This document shows positions 46,239-57,871 of a DNA stretch of 64,000 nucleotides, in pieces (positions within the stretch are counted from its first letter, which is position 1; every line of letters begins with the position of its first letter). Both the position numbers and the translations under genes were made by a program. The DNA is from Phyto melanocephala. Taxonomy: Eukaryota > Arthropoda > Insecta > Diptera > Rhinophoridae. The stretch lies in contig OW799233.1 of the NCBI GenBank assembly GCA_941918925.1, positions 30,200,421 to 30,264,420 on the forward strand. Direction: 5' to 3'. The notes below the pieces were generated by a model. The model was not told where the DNA came from, made no database searches, and was given only the letters and a program-made list of their open reading frames with translations.

Positions 46239-46728
46239 ACGATGGAGGAACACGTCAAGAAATGGCGAAATACAAATGTCGGTAAAGTGACGAACATACC
46301 ATGGGGTGAGCCAAATCTTAAAAAATTGAAGGAAATTCTGAAACTGAGTAGACCAAGACTAAGGAGATCAACTAGTGTGATAACTGGTCACACGGAAATG
46401 AAAACTCATCTAGCTCGCATGGGACTGTCGAATGAAACGACTTGTCAGGCATGCGAGGAGGAGACTTTATAACACCTTTGTCAATGCCCTACGTTTGGGC
46501 GTATTAGGCGCGATCACCTTAAGGTGGATACTATGCCGAACTGGAATGTCTACGGAATTCAAATTGGAGGTCCATAAGAGATTACATTGCGTAGACTAGT
46601 TAGGATTATGGTTTCGTTAGGCGAATTTTTCATTCCTATAGAGTGCACAACATGCCAACGGGGCATACATGTATACCTGTTGTGGGTTTGTGGTTTTAGT
46701 GCTCCTATTTTTCAACCTTACCTAACCA
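46239..46728 (+). pseudogene. LINE 3' end, second copy of the 11-12.5 kb family
   Basis: It begins at EEHVKKWRNTNVGKVT and continues with HTEMKTHLARMGLSNETTC then QACEEE, the same C-terminal finger as the 11-kb copy. A stop follows, then a 3'UTR with shared blocks (AGTGCACAACATGCCAAC, GGGCATA, TGTGGGTTTG), ending in TTCAACCTTACCTAACC. It is heavily 5' truncated: RT and RNase H are gone. Target duplications were not recognised. Confidence 0.8.
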
Positions 46729-48327
46729 AAGTTTGTTTTGCATTTTTACTATTAATGTGAAGCAGAATAAGTAGAAAAAATAAGAAACATATGATTGGCA
46801 TACAAACTAACTAATGTCTTTTGCATTTTTGACAAAAAGTTTTAATTTGTTTTAACTTTCTACTGTGATAATGCCGTTATTGTTCAGTTTGTAGATTTGT
46901 GTGTTTTATGTTATTGCTCTTAGTATCGTTAAAATCTACTAACTGAACCATTGGTCTGTGACGTATTTCAAACTATTTTGAACAACTGAGTTTTAAGCTT
47001 ATTTTTGATACCATTGCATTAAATTTTGGTGCCGAGGTGTATTTGTGAGAAATGTATTAGAATCACTAAAAACCCCTTTTTTGAAAAAACTGAGTTTAAG
47101 CTTTTCTTCACAAGACGACAATGTACGCACTGACGTTTGTTAACTGTTAATTGTTTTTCAATATTATTTTATTAAAATATGAAAATAAAATAAAATAAAA
47201 TAAAAAAGAAGACCAACATGTTCAGAACTTTGCGTAAACAATTTTTTTAACTAAATAGGGATAATAACTTGATGAAAAATTATCCATATTTTATTCGTGG
47301 AAAACAAAACATATATTTCTATTTAGATTTAAAAATACAAAACAACATTCACTAAAAAACATTTATTATATACCAATTCACAATATTATAATCTCAGTTG
47401 AAAATACTTTTCTACACGAAAAAATAAATAAAACCTGAAAAAGCTCCATTCATTGTACTACACTTATTTTTAACTTATGTACTGTGAGAATGCCATTTTA
47501 AAGTTCACTGAATTTTCTTAACTTATTTTTTTCTACTGTTAAAAGTTCATATTTAGTGTGTCAACTTTAAAGCAATTTTAAAAGGCTTTGCAGTAACTAT
47601 AACCAGTCGCAATTATTTAAAAAAAAAATTGACAAAAACTGATTTGCTAGCTGGTTATTTTTATCAGGCACAAAAGACAGACTAATTAATTAAAATGCCT
47701 AATTATGAGAAATGCCAGTAGCACTAAATGAAATCCGCAATGTCATAAACAATATTATGACACTTTAAGAAAGCGTCATGAAAACACAAACTGAAAGCAA
47801 ACAATTAATTTTCCTCAAAATATGAATTACTAATTAAAATTCAATGTTTAATGCGACAAAATGTGTATGTCAATTTAAATGCACTCGAGAATAAATAATA
47901 AATTATTTAACTAAAATGCTTTACAACGAGTATTAGAACCTGTTCGCTACTTGTAAAAAAGTGTGTAAGTTAATGCTCAGTACAAATTTTATAAAATACA
48001 TCATTAATAACTAGAGGTTTATTCCATAGTAAATAAGTTTTTTTGTCTTCTCGAGTATATTAATAATGTGTATAAATAATGGAATAATATAATACTTTTC
48101 TGACAGTTTGCAATGCATGAAATTAAAGAAGCTTAATCCATTAAACAAATATAAAAATATATATTTTTTTTTTATTTGGTCTCCAATTTTTAGTTGAAAT
48201 AACACCTTGAAAATCCCGACAGATTTGTAGACCACATGTAAATGTTACTTGTTACTTAAATCCTTTTTTAATATTATTTAAATATCTTCAAATTTTTTTA
48301 TTTGCATCAATAGTTGTTTAGTTTAAT
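46729..48327. other. No gene recognised
   Basis: AT-rich DNA without a supported feature. Confidence 0.4.
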
Positions 48328-48333
48328 AAGATT

Positions 48334-48419
48334 GAGATCAGTTTTTTATAAAAATAATGAAATAAAAAAGAATGAAATAAAATCGTTTTTATAAAAAAAA
48401 ACTGATCTCTTAATAACAG
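48334..48419. repeat. Short inverted repeat (hairpin)
   Basis: GAGATCAGTTTTTTATAAAA and its near-perfect inverse TTTTTATAAAAAAAAACTGA-TCTC enclose about 42 bases of AAATAAAA-rich loop. It could be a tiny MITE. Confidence 0.7.
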
Positions 48420-51400
48420 CTCTTGATGAAAATAATTTGTTCATAAAATTTTATTAAGGTTACTTTGTTGTGGTTGTAGTAAATCAATTTGCTTTTAAGA
48501 AAATCGTTGCAACTTTTAGGTAAAATATTTCTCTTAGCTTCACTATTCAAAGAAGCCACAAATTGATGGTATAATTTGGGCAATCACTTTTTTTTAAATT
48601 CATATGTATATACTTTTAATAAAGGGCTTAACTATTGGTTTGAGGATTAAGGCAATAAGTAGCACTTTGTGTTTTTTAATTACAAAGAACTTTTAGTATT
48701 CGATATGAAGAAACTGAAATAAAATACACATCCTAATATGAATACACTTTTTGAGGTAGAAGAACTTATCATCCTACTATTTTTACTAATGGCTTCGAAG
48801 CGGCAAGGCGTATCATTTTTAAATTTAATACTTATAAAAATAATTGTGCTTTTTAAGATATTAAAAAAATATTTTAAAAGACTTAAGATAATAAGTAAAA
48901 GTTAAAATGAATAGTTTTAAATTTTTACTGAACGGAATTTTTTTAACTCAATAATCAAAGTGATGACCCAAGCTCCTAAGATTTGTCATCAACAGACGAT
49001 TTCCAGAAACATAAAATATGTTCATACTAAAAAAGATAATAATAAAGCACAACCAATACTTTTGCCTCGGTCATTTACTCCCAATTGTATTTCACAGAAT
49101 TCTTAAGCACAAACATTGAAGCAGGATTTATTTAAATGGAATTCTAGTTTATTGCATCCGGCATAAGTTCTGTTATGAAGAAAGTTACCATTGTGATTTC
49201 ACTATTAAAATCCAAAAAAACCGCAACTTCAAATACAACAAACGCCAAGTAAACGATTGTCGAAAATCTGCAGGTAATTCGGTTCCACTACATTAAAGGG
49301 TCTGCAAAGAAAAACATTGCAACCAAGCCAAATATAGCACCAACAACAGGTCAGGCAGCGGAGTTCGTTAAAGTAACTGACTGCATAATTAAAGCTGTAT
49401 ATCGGTCACAGGTATATAAGGGGACGAAAAGGACCAACAAATTAATTACAGCCATATTCGAGCTAACTAAGCGGATAACACATTTTACTACAATAAAACC
49501 CTCTCGGTCTCACTGACTAACAAACACACATTACTCTCTGAGCCGCAGATTATCAGATGAAAGTGTCGGAATATTTTTAGGACTCCTGGTGCCACAAAAG
49601 TATGACCGTAATATATACAAGTATTTCAGCAAATCTATTAACCCATATGTGTCAGACAAACTAAAACTATGCTACTGCGCTAAAAGGTACTTGAGTACCT
49701 ATATATGGAAGTTACATAAAAAGCTAACACTATCTAATATCTGCCAAAAACAGAGATAATTTTTTCCCACTTAGAAAGTCAGGGAAATTGGCAAGAATTT
49801 AATTTATTTATTTTATTTATTTATTTATTGCATCCATGCATAACAAGACCAAGTCTTATAACTTTAGTGCAAGATTTATCCAAAATACGGCTTTTGTGGC
49901 ATTTTGAGCTCATACAACTTCACGTTCTGCGGCATGGTTCGAAAAAATTAAAGGTTTTTAGAAATTAATATAAGGCAAATGTTAGTGTTATTTTTAATGT
50001 ATGTAAACAAAAAATATATTCCAAGATAAACTCCAATTTATTTTCTGTAATACTAGATATTAAACCGTAATTCAAAAAATATACGAAGGGGTTGATAATA
50101 TGTAAAACTTTTTGGGTGAATTTTATGCAAACGCAGAACAAATTATTTCCACTACCATTTTCTAATGCTATTACTATAGCAATATATATAATAATATATA
50201 ATTCTTCTCTTAATAAAGTCTTCTGATTGTCATAGAATATTTGTAAGATATTTACAAATATTGGTTTGTGTCATAGCAACATGTTAAAAAAATGTTTCAA
50301 CAACGCGATTCGCAATACAAATGTTTTATACAAAGAGCTATCCAACTAACATCGCCAATTTACAAACAAAGGATAAAGCAGAAATAACTCGTCACTTGTG
50401 CTCACAACTTTGTAGGATGCAGAGAAAATGTTGTACAGATTTTATTAGCGATTCCAAGCCAATCAGCATGAAATGTTCAATTGATCGTTCAATGTACACA
50501 AACTGCTCCAAGGATCTGCCTTATACTATATTCTTTTAGCTTTATAGTTTATGGAATTTTATTTTTTAATTTTTGTTCGTGTATTTCATAAAATGTCGTC
50601 TTCAGGTTTTTATTTTATATAGAGATTTTTAATTATATGTTCACAGCTTTTAACAGCTTCAAAAAATGTAGCCATATTCCCATACGAAACAGGTTCAGGT
50701 TTCAGGGTAATAACTCCAACGTTTTAAAAAGTCAATATTTCCTTTAAAGTTTCAGTCATGCAGATTATAAATTTCACTGAAAAAAAATGGTTAGAAGAGC
50801 TAAAGGTAATAAGGTATCTAGGTGCGGACATAAGGGTTAAATAAATACAATCTGTTGTATGTAGCCTATACCAGGATGACAGAACTGTCATTTGTCGTTG
50901 CCTAGTAACAGTGCCTCCTCCGATTGTGTAGTAGTACATATTTTTTCAATGTGATGGGGTGTCTTTACTAAAAACTGAATTTTTCCTGTAGGTGGCACTT
51001 AGTAACCAAAACGGTTGGCAATGATAATGACAAGTAATCATTTTACTTTTATTTGCATGACTACTTATTGTTAAGAGTTATAATAGCTCTTATATAATCA
51101 TGTTAATTTCACATTGTGATAAAATACTTCGACTGCTATAAGCGATTTTAAAGCAATTATAAAGAATATATAACAAAAAACTATTTATTTAAGAATTTTG
51201 TTATCATTACCATTACTTTCTAACACTAGTGATATTAATTAATATTTGTATTCGTAACTAAATAGATTCTAAAAAATTATTTTTCCATGAATTCTATTGC
51301 ACTTCTGTTTTATAAGTCATGTTATACCACTTTATCTGCAGCATAATTATTGAGCTGCATGTTTGGATAAATATTATAGCCTATAAAAATTAATCTTTAG

Positions 51401-53443
51401 CTGGGTGAAAGAAATTTCTTTTTTGCTTTACAAAAAAACAAAGCAAAGAATATTTTTAAACGAATTACTACAAAATAAAGCGCAGAGAATGTTTAAAAAT
51501 TTGAAATATTTAATTAGAAAGCAACAAGGAACAATTAAAAAGACCTTCACAAAACTGAGGTATTATTAGTTGGGCAAATCACTCTTCATTTTAAGAAATA
51601 ATTCTGAGCATTACAGTATGCCACGGGTATTCTCCTGGATTTAACAGCAAACACACCAACCAAAATCCTTTCTCGACGATATAAACGGAATAAACAATAA
51701 CTTATTAAAGAAAATTCTACACTGGCTTATTTTTGATGAATTATGCATAATGCCGCAAAGTAAGCTTATTCCTGAAAAAACCGTGGAATATTCTTAATTC
51801 ATGTATAAATCAAAGTGGTGGCAATCCTAAAAATACGGCGATAATGTTGACGATAACTTAAATCATACATAAGATATGTGTTGTTATTTGGTTTAATTAA
51901 AACCACAATAAAAATACCACCCTAATATTGATATAGTTGAATTTTATTTGTTTGTTTGTTAAAGTATAATTATAACAGCTTTTTTTCTTATTTACCTTTG
52001 GGGGTGATAAGTATATCCCAGCAAAAGAGAGATTTGTCGAAGAAGTGAAATGTAAATGTACTAATGGACTGTTTTTCATTCTAATATATCACTAAAGCAT
52101 ATTAGGTAAAATCAAGCTAATGTTTTCTGAGTTTATAATGTTTGTGTCTATAAATTGTAAAAGTTGGTTGTATGATTCACACACATTTTGATGCAAAAAA
52201 ATTTATGAGAAATTGCTTTGCATTTAGGGAGTTAGAGTGAGCTCTTTTGCACTATAATTAAGAAGAACAAAAAAGTAATTTACTTTGCTCAACTTTCAAA
52301 TTCTTTTGCTGGGATATTTTATTTATTTATTTATGCTCTCTATGTTTATGTATGCTTTACGTATGCGTATTGTGTGAAATAAATATCACTCATACGCTAC
52401 ATAAGTCAAAGCAAGCTTGCATGCTAGAATGATTTTCAAAAATGTCATAGAAATTTATAATTACTTTTACAACATACTTTATTCATAACACTCAATGTTG
52501 GCTTTATGTTTTCTTGGCACTAGAATTTATTTATAAAAGCTGTACACACATTCCGTAAAAATTTAAGTAATTTTCATTATAAAAAGATTTAATGAATTTT
52601 ATTTAAGGTTTTTGTTTCTTTTGACATTGCCATGTATGCTTGACATTTTCACACGTATTTTACTAATTCGATTTATTTATGGGTTAAGCTTTATTCTATT
52701 GATATTTCTTGGAAATATTTGTATGTAATATTTTAAAATCAAATGACATCTTAAGGATAAATTTATATCTCCAGGCTTAACAGAATACCATATATAGAAA
52801 AAAAAGAAAAATACAAAAAAAAAATTCTAAGAAAATTAATATTGAAATTTTTCATATGTATTCTCTTGACATGATGATATATAAATCAAAGTCATATGAT
52901 AACAAATTTTAATGAATTAAAATTTTTGTTAAAAGTAAATTTAAAAAAAAACTTTTGTACTTAAAATTTTAAAATTTTCAAAATAAAGACAAATAAAATT
53001 TTAAAAATTTTCCGTGACTTCTTTTAAAATATTTAACATAAAGAAAACATGACCAGAAGTGTAATTAAATTATTATCTCTATGATAAACAAACTTTAAAC
53101 TTTTCATATCTTTTCAACGATGTTTTGCTAAAAGTCCACAGATAGTTTTATGTTTATAGATTAAAATACATATATGTATGTATATGTACACTTATGACAA
53201 AAAAACTTAAGTTAAGATAATAAATTAAACTTTCGTTATATAATAGTAATATATTAATGATAATATTTTTGCAAAGATCGGCATCCTGTTATAGCGGAAC
53301 ACCGTCATTGTTGCAAAATGTGCGTAAAGAAAAAAATATTTTTTTGAAAAGGATAACAAAAAAATATATATATTTAAATTGTTTTATTTAAGCAAATATG
53401 CAGAACTAAAAATCAGTACAAAGTATTCTTACAATAATTTTCT
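48420..53443. other. 5 kb without a recognised gene
   Basis: Mostly AT-rich. Positions 49,290-49,620 are noticeably richer in G and C but have no open frame that I recognise. A Cys-rich 72-codon frame at 50,321-50,539 matches no family. There is an ATTT tandem tract at 49,801-49,830. No inverted ends or repeat copies were found. Confidence 0.4.
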
Positions 53444-55062
53444 CAAGTAAGAGCACTATATTCGGCTGTGCCGAATCTTTTATACCCACCACCAATTTTG
53501 TGTACATTTAAAGCACAATATTTATTATTTTGTTAATCGCTATGGAATAATCTCTTTATAATAAAATATGTAAATATGTAAAGGGCTCATAATGAAGGTG
53601 AACTACACTTAGTCTTGAAATTTGTTTTCTGCATTTCATTCACTCTCAAACACACACATCACATCTCACATCTCACTCTCAAACTTATTCAATTTGATCC
53701 GTGGAAAGATACGCAAATGAGCAACGCTTTAAAGTTATTCAGGTTTTCTATAAAAATGGGCGTTCAAATCAAAATGCATTTTGTGCACTTCGTGATTATT
53801 TTGGTCAACAAAATCGTTCGTATTCGTCCACAATCGTGAGAATTGTAAAAAATATTTAAATGTCTGCAAAGCAGGTCTGTATGAAAAGTAAAAACATCTG
53901 TGAATGCCATCTTAGTTCGTTGAATGGGAAAAATTGCTGTTTTTCACGATAACGTGGCAAAAGAGCAGTCAACCTCGACTAATCATCATGCACAACAATT
54001 GAGCATCAACATTGTCATTGAAAATTTGGACCATCAGATAGAGGAGGGGCGCCAAGGATAGGGGGGTGGGGGCATTTAATAACTTCGATATGATAGTAAA
54101 ATGTTTTCGTTAATTAAGTCTTTTAGTGAAAGTGGGCGTTAAATTAGGTGTGTTAAATTAGATATTTCAATATAGTCCTTTATTTTCCCAAAAACTTTGA
54201 CAATAGAAAAATTACATGAACTTAAGGTAAACCGTTATATGAAAGGTAGGCGTTGAAGCTGGCGTGTCACCTTGATTTAATGGCACAACAATTACATTGA
54301 TTAGAAGGATATACGTAGCAAATTTTATCATCATACCTCTTATTTTGGCGGTTTTATGAGCTTTTAAATTTCATTAACGGTAGATAACGTGAAAAGTGGG
54401 CGTTATAGTAGGCGTGTCAAAGTTGTTTCTGCTAATGAGTACAACTAAGGTATTTCAATTAAGTCCTGGCACATTGATTTTCCGTTACAGAAAAGCCAAG
54501 TGTGCAAAATTTCAGAATCGTACATGTAATTTTGTCCGTTTTATTAGGTTTAAATTTTAAATATACTGAAAAACACACTGCGCGGTATAAATTTTGTGTA
54601 CATTTTTATCTATAACTCTATTTCTAATGCATCGATTTGAACAATTTTTGGGGAGAGATATTCTTTTGACTCCAGAAATATATATTCGAAGTTTCATGAC
54701 TGTACGTTAATGCGTTTGGACACAATTCCATTTTATTCGATGTCCGAAGGACACGGTTTTTTCGACCTACTCTTGTCTTACGAGCTATAACTCACTTCCT
54801 AATATTCCGATTTAGCCCATTTTCAATACCAAACAAACCTTGTCTATAAGAAAGATTCTGGCAAAATTTGAACCCCCTAGCGGTGCGACCACTATCGTGC
54901 TTTCAACAGACGGACAGACTAACGGACATAGCTAGATCATCATAAAATCAAACCCCGATTCAGAATATATATACCTTATGGGGTCTAAAATGGATATTTC
55001 GATGTGTTACAAACGGAATGACAAAATGAATATACCCCCACCATTTTTTGGTGGCGGGTATA
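53444..55062 (-). repeat. Family A copy with captured mariner fragment
   Basis: Minus strand: begins TATACCCGCCACCAA, with GTCATTCCGTTTGTAACACA, ACCCCATAAGGT, the GTCCGTTAGTCTGTCCGTC tract and CGATAGTGGTCGCACC. It ends with GGTGGTGGGTATAAAAG, the hairpin GATTCGGCACAGCCGAAT and ATAGTGCTCTTACTTGAG. It is about 1.6 kb and lacks the CACAGGGTGATTC block of the 27.6-kb copy. It carries a mariner fragment at 53,690-54,065. Confidence 0.85.
53690..54065 (+). pseudogene. mariner transposase remnant captured in family A
   Basis: The plus strand encodes a mariner N-terminal segment (EQRFKVIQVFYKNG, ALRDYFGQQNRS, to about 53,840). After a large deletion it encodes a C-terminal part (LSINIVIENLDHQIE, 53,995-54,045). 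The catalytic core is gone. The C-terminal part matches the minus strand of 29,260-29,340. The annotated-looking 74-codon frame at 53,615 is out of frame with the transposase. Confidence 0.7.
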
Positions 55063-55916
55063 AAATTTAAAAATAAAGATTTGTACTTAGAAAATCTATT
55101 TTATGCACAAAAATATCTAAAATAAAGAATTTATGAACTATATGTCTGACTTATTTCCTTTTCCCGTGATATAAAGTTTTTTAGTATTTGTTGAGATTTC
55201 CATTTGCTCTCTCAACATTATTCGCCACATTCCTCCAGACTTTAAATAAAAAATATAAAGTGTCCCTTCCACCGTCTATTTTCGCTTCAAGCCACTACTT
55301 CTACAGTCAAAATTTTTAATGAAGTAACATTAATTTCAAAGCAGTATAAGTCTAAACACTGCTGATTATATACGTTTTCTCTCTTTTGACTAGTGAATTC
55401 TCTTTGTTATTTTGTTCTGATTTTTTTTGCATCCTTAATGCCTTATTATAATAGCCTCATGTACTTTTCTAAGTAGTCATTAAAATCGATATTAAAATGA
55501 ACAAAGAAAAAGAGTAAAATGCAGACAATAAAGTACAGAAATCATAATAAAAGAAAAATTTACAGCCTGGTTAATAACTCAAATGTGAATAATTAAATTT
55601 GGCTTGGAATACAAAGGGCAACAAAACAGATGAAAAGAAATGGAATTTTTAAAGGGCTCTTTTCTGACGTAAATGTGGTTATATGTATTGTTAGAGCCGT
55701 GGGCCAGGCCAATGAACTGTGTAAAAGCAAAAATATTTTTTTTACTTACTTTGTGGTTTTTTTATGATTATAAGTTGCGTGGCTTTATTGTTTTATCATA
55801 GGTTCGCAATTTTTTTAATATTTTAAAAATTACAAACTTTTCAATAATTTTTAAATTTTGGATAATAATGACAATATGGTATGAGAGCAACTATATTTTA
55901 TAATATAAATATTAAG
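55063..55916. other. No gene recognised
   Basis: AT-rich DNA without a supported feature. Confidence 0.4.
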
Positions 55917-56031
55917 TGCAGTATTCATAAAAAATATTTTAGGTTTACTGAAGGCTTATTTGACAAGTTTCTCTACAACAGCTGTCAAATAAGCCTTTGA
56001 TAAACCCGAAATATTTTCTATGAATACAGCA
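55917..56031. mobile_element. 115-bp foldback element
   Basis: Arms of about 50 bases: TGCAGTATTCATAAAAAATA, then TTTTAGGTTTACTGAAGGCT and TATTTGACA, are repeated inverted as TGTCAAATAAGCCTTTGATA...TGAATACAGCA, with a loop of about 15 bases. The transcript would fold into a long hairpin. Confidence 0.85.
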
Positions 56032-56489
56032 GTAACACTATTTTTACGGATTTAGTCTAATTTACATTTTTTTAAAGCGATTGCCAGCATTACGCTCTTT
56101 GTTACAGTCTAGACCTTCACGTGCGAATAGGTGGTGGTAAAATTTTTAACACATTTGTTTTTGTCTTCTTAGTACGGTATACGATTATCATTGATATTTA
56201 ATATTAAAAATAATATTGCCATATTACGAGTATTACACTAAATAGTGTTTTTATACATCCGTGTGTATTTTGAAAATTGTTTAAAGTATTTCGAAGTTTT
56301 TACCAGCCTTTAGATAATTTATAGATTATAGATTTATAGATTTTGCATGCCTTTGGAGATATTCATGACAAATTTTAGACGAAATGTTCACTAATTGGCA
56401 AAGTTATAGGCAAAACTTATTTGAAAAATATATAGTTTTTTAAATATATAAATATATCAAAATTATTTTAATCTTTTAAATTACTTTTG
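56032..56489. other. No gene recognised
   Basis: AT-rich DNA without a supported feature. Confidence 0.4.
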
Positions 56490-56492
56490 AAC

Positions 56493-57232
56493 AGAGCGTA
56501 TCTACAAGAAGAGACATATCCCAAGAACATGTTCTCTGGGACACGAGTTTGTTGGTGAGGGGTGCGGCGTTAAGTACGGAGTAGCAAGTGTCGCACGTTT
56601 TGTGAATTATAGGGGACAAATTTGATATTTCTCTTTCACATCTTTCGTTCTCATGTATTCTCTTCATGTTATGTATGACCGGTGTTGCCAGACAGATATT
56701 TTATCAAATTTGCAAAAAAAAAAGAGATGAAATATCCAATGAAAGCTCATTCCTAACTAATTAGAAATAAAAATTAGCCGCTTAACTCTCGCTCTATCGT
56801 CCACGGTTTTACCCACTCCTTTCGTCTTCTTTTATTCGGTAAACTATTTTCATTTTCATAGTATTCTAGCATATTCAAAATTATTTCTATATTTTCAGCA
56901 TCATCTAGATCTAACGCTTCAACAGCCAGTTCATCAAAAAATTTCTTCTTTAGAAAATTCAGCCACTATGTTCCTTGAAATTTATTAAATTTTATTTTTA
57001 TAAATACTTGTATTGCCACTGCTACTGTTGACATATCATAAATTACTAAATGTATGGCAGCCCTTTTTACGAATGAAAGGATAAAAATAATTTATTGTCA
57101 AAAAGTCGCTTTGTTCCTGCAACAAAACCCTATATGTAAACACAAGAAGATTTTAGAAGGAACACCAAAAGAGAATACTGGCCAACGCAAGCAGAGTCAC
57201 GGGGACATGTCCCTTCATGTAAACTAGCTCTA
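56493..57232 (-). mobile_element. Degenerate PIF/Harbinger-like element
   Basis: The diverged inverted ends are GAGCGTATCTACAAGAAG plus AGACATATCCC, and the complement GAGCTAGTTTACATGAAG plus GGACATGTCCC, about 75 % alike by eye. Between them lies the N-terminal fragment of a HARBI1-type transposase described separately. The element is about 740 bp and lacks the DDE core. No clear 3-bp duplication could be fixed. Confidence 0.55.
56776..56966 (-). pseudogene. HARBI1-like transposase N-terminal fragment
   Basis: The minus frame gives FFDELAVEALDLDDAENIEI then LEYYENENSLPNKRRRKEWV-KPWTIEREL. The 'RRR-WV-PW---R' signature is characteristic of the start of PIF/Harbinger transposases. The start codon position holds GTG, and an extra T in a T-run shifts the first ten codons out of frame. 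Homology is lost after the signature. The 63-codon minus frame at 56,476-56,667 lies downstream of it and is unidentified. Confidence 0.6.
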
Positions 57233-57235
57233 AGA

Positions 57236-57810
57236 AACACTAACAAATCGGTTTAAAACCAACTGAAATATGAGCACCAAAGCATAAATACTTCGGCGTT
57301 TTTTCTAAAATTTAAAAACGCAAATATTTTTTAGTTTCTATAAAATCGAGAGAGCCAATATGGGCATCAAATTAAAGGGCTTCAGTATTAAAATATAGTT
57401 AACTATGAAAAAAACCCTAAATCAAATAACGTTTATATGATTCAAATATAATAGTTACGACTTTATCGCCTTTAACCCCCAGAATATTGGTATTAAATAA
57501 ATGAGATTGACCAGAATAGTGTAGTAAACTACAAAAAAAAATTAAAAATCCAAGATGGTGTCAAATTTTTTTAAACCCCTAACCCTGATATTCTTACTAT
57601 CAAATAAAAGGGCTAGAAAAAAAGGGGTAGAATGCAGTTATCTATGTAAAAATTAAAAACTAAAGATGGCTTCAGCAAGACTAAATGACACTTTACATTA
57701 AATAAAAAACCAGGGTTTAGCTACGATGTGCCGTTTATACCTATGTACTTTAGAGTAAAATGTATTTTCAGATTCGACGAAGCCGAATGTAGCGCTGTTA
57801 CTTATTATAT
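57236..57810 (+). repeat. Family C dispersed repeat, longest copy
   Basis: It contains CTAACAAATCGGTTTAAAAC and three internal units of the form 'ccc-atattggtat-aaat-aaagggcttgacca', each followed by AAATTAAAAATCCAAGATGG-like text. TTTAGCTACGATGTGCCGTT and TACCTATGTACTTTAGAG follow. It ends GATTCGACGAAGCCGAAT and GTAGCGCTGTTACTTATT. The units suggest an internally repetitive element. The 100-codon frame at 57,728 spans its end by chance. Confidence 0.75.
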
Positions 57811-57871
57811 CTATATCTTAAAGGTCGAATGCAAAAAGCTCCTTACGTTGATTTTAAAGAGATATCAGTTA

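Noticed and set aside
50321..50539. Cys-rich 72-codon frame
   Set aside because: No signal peptide, no known cysteine spacing, no supporting context; not strong enough to call a gene.
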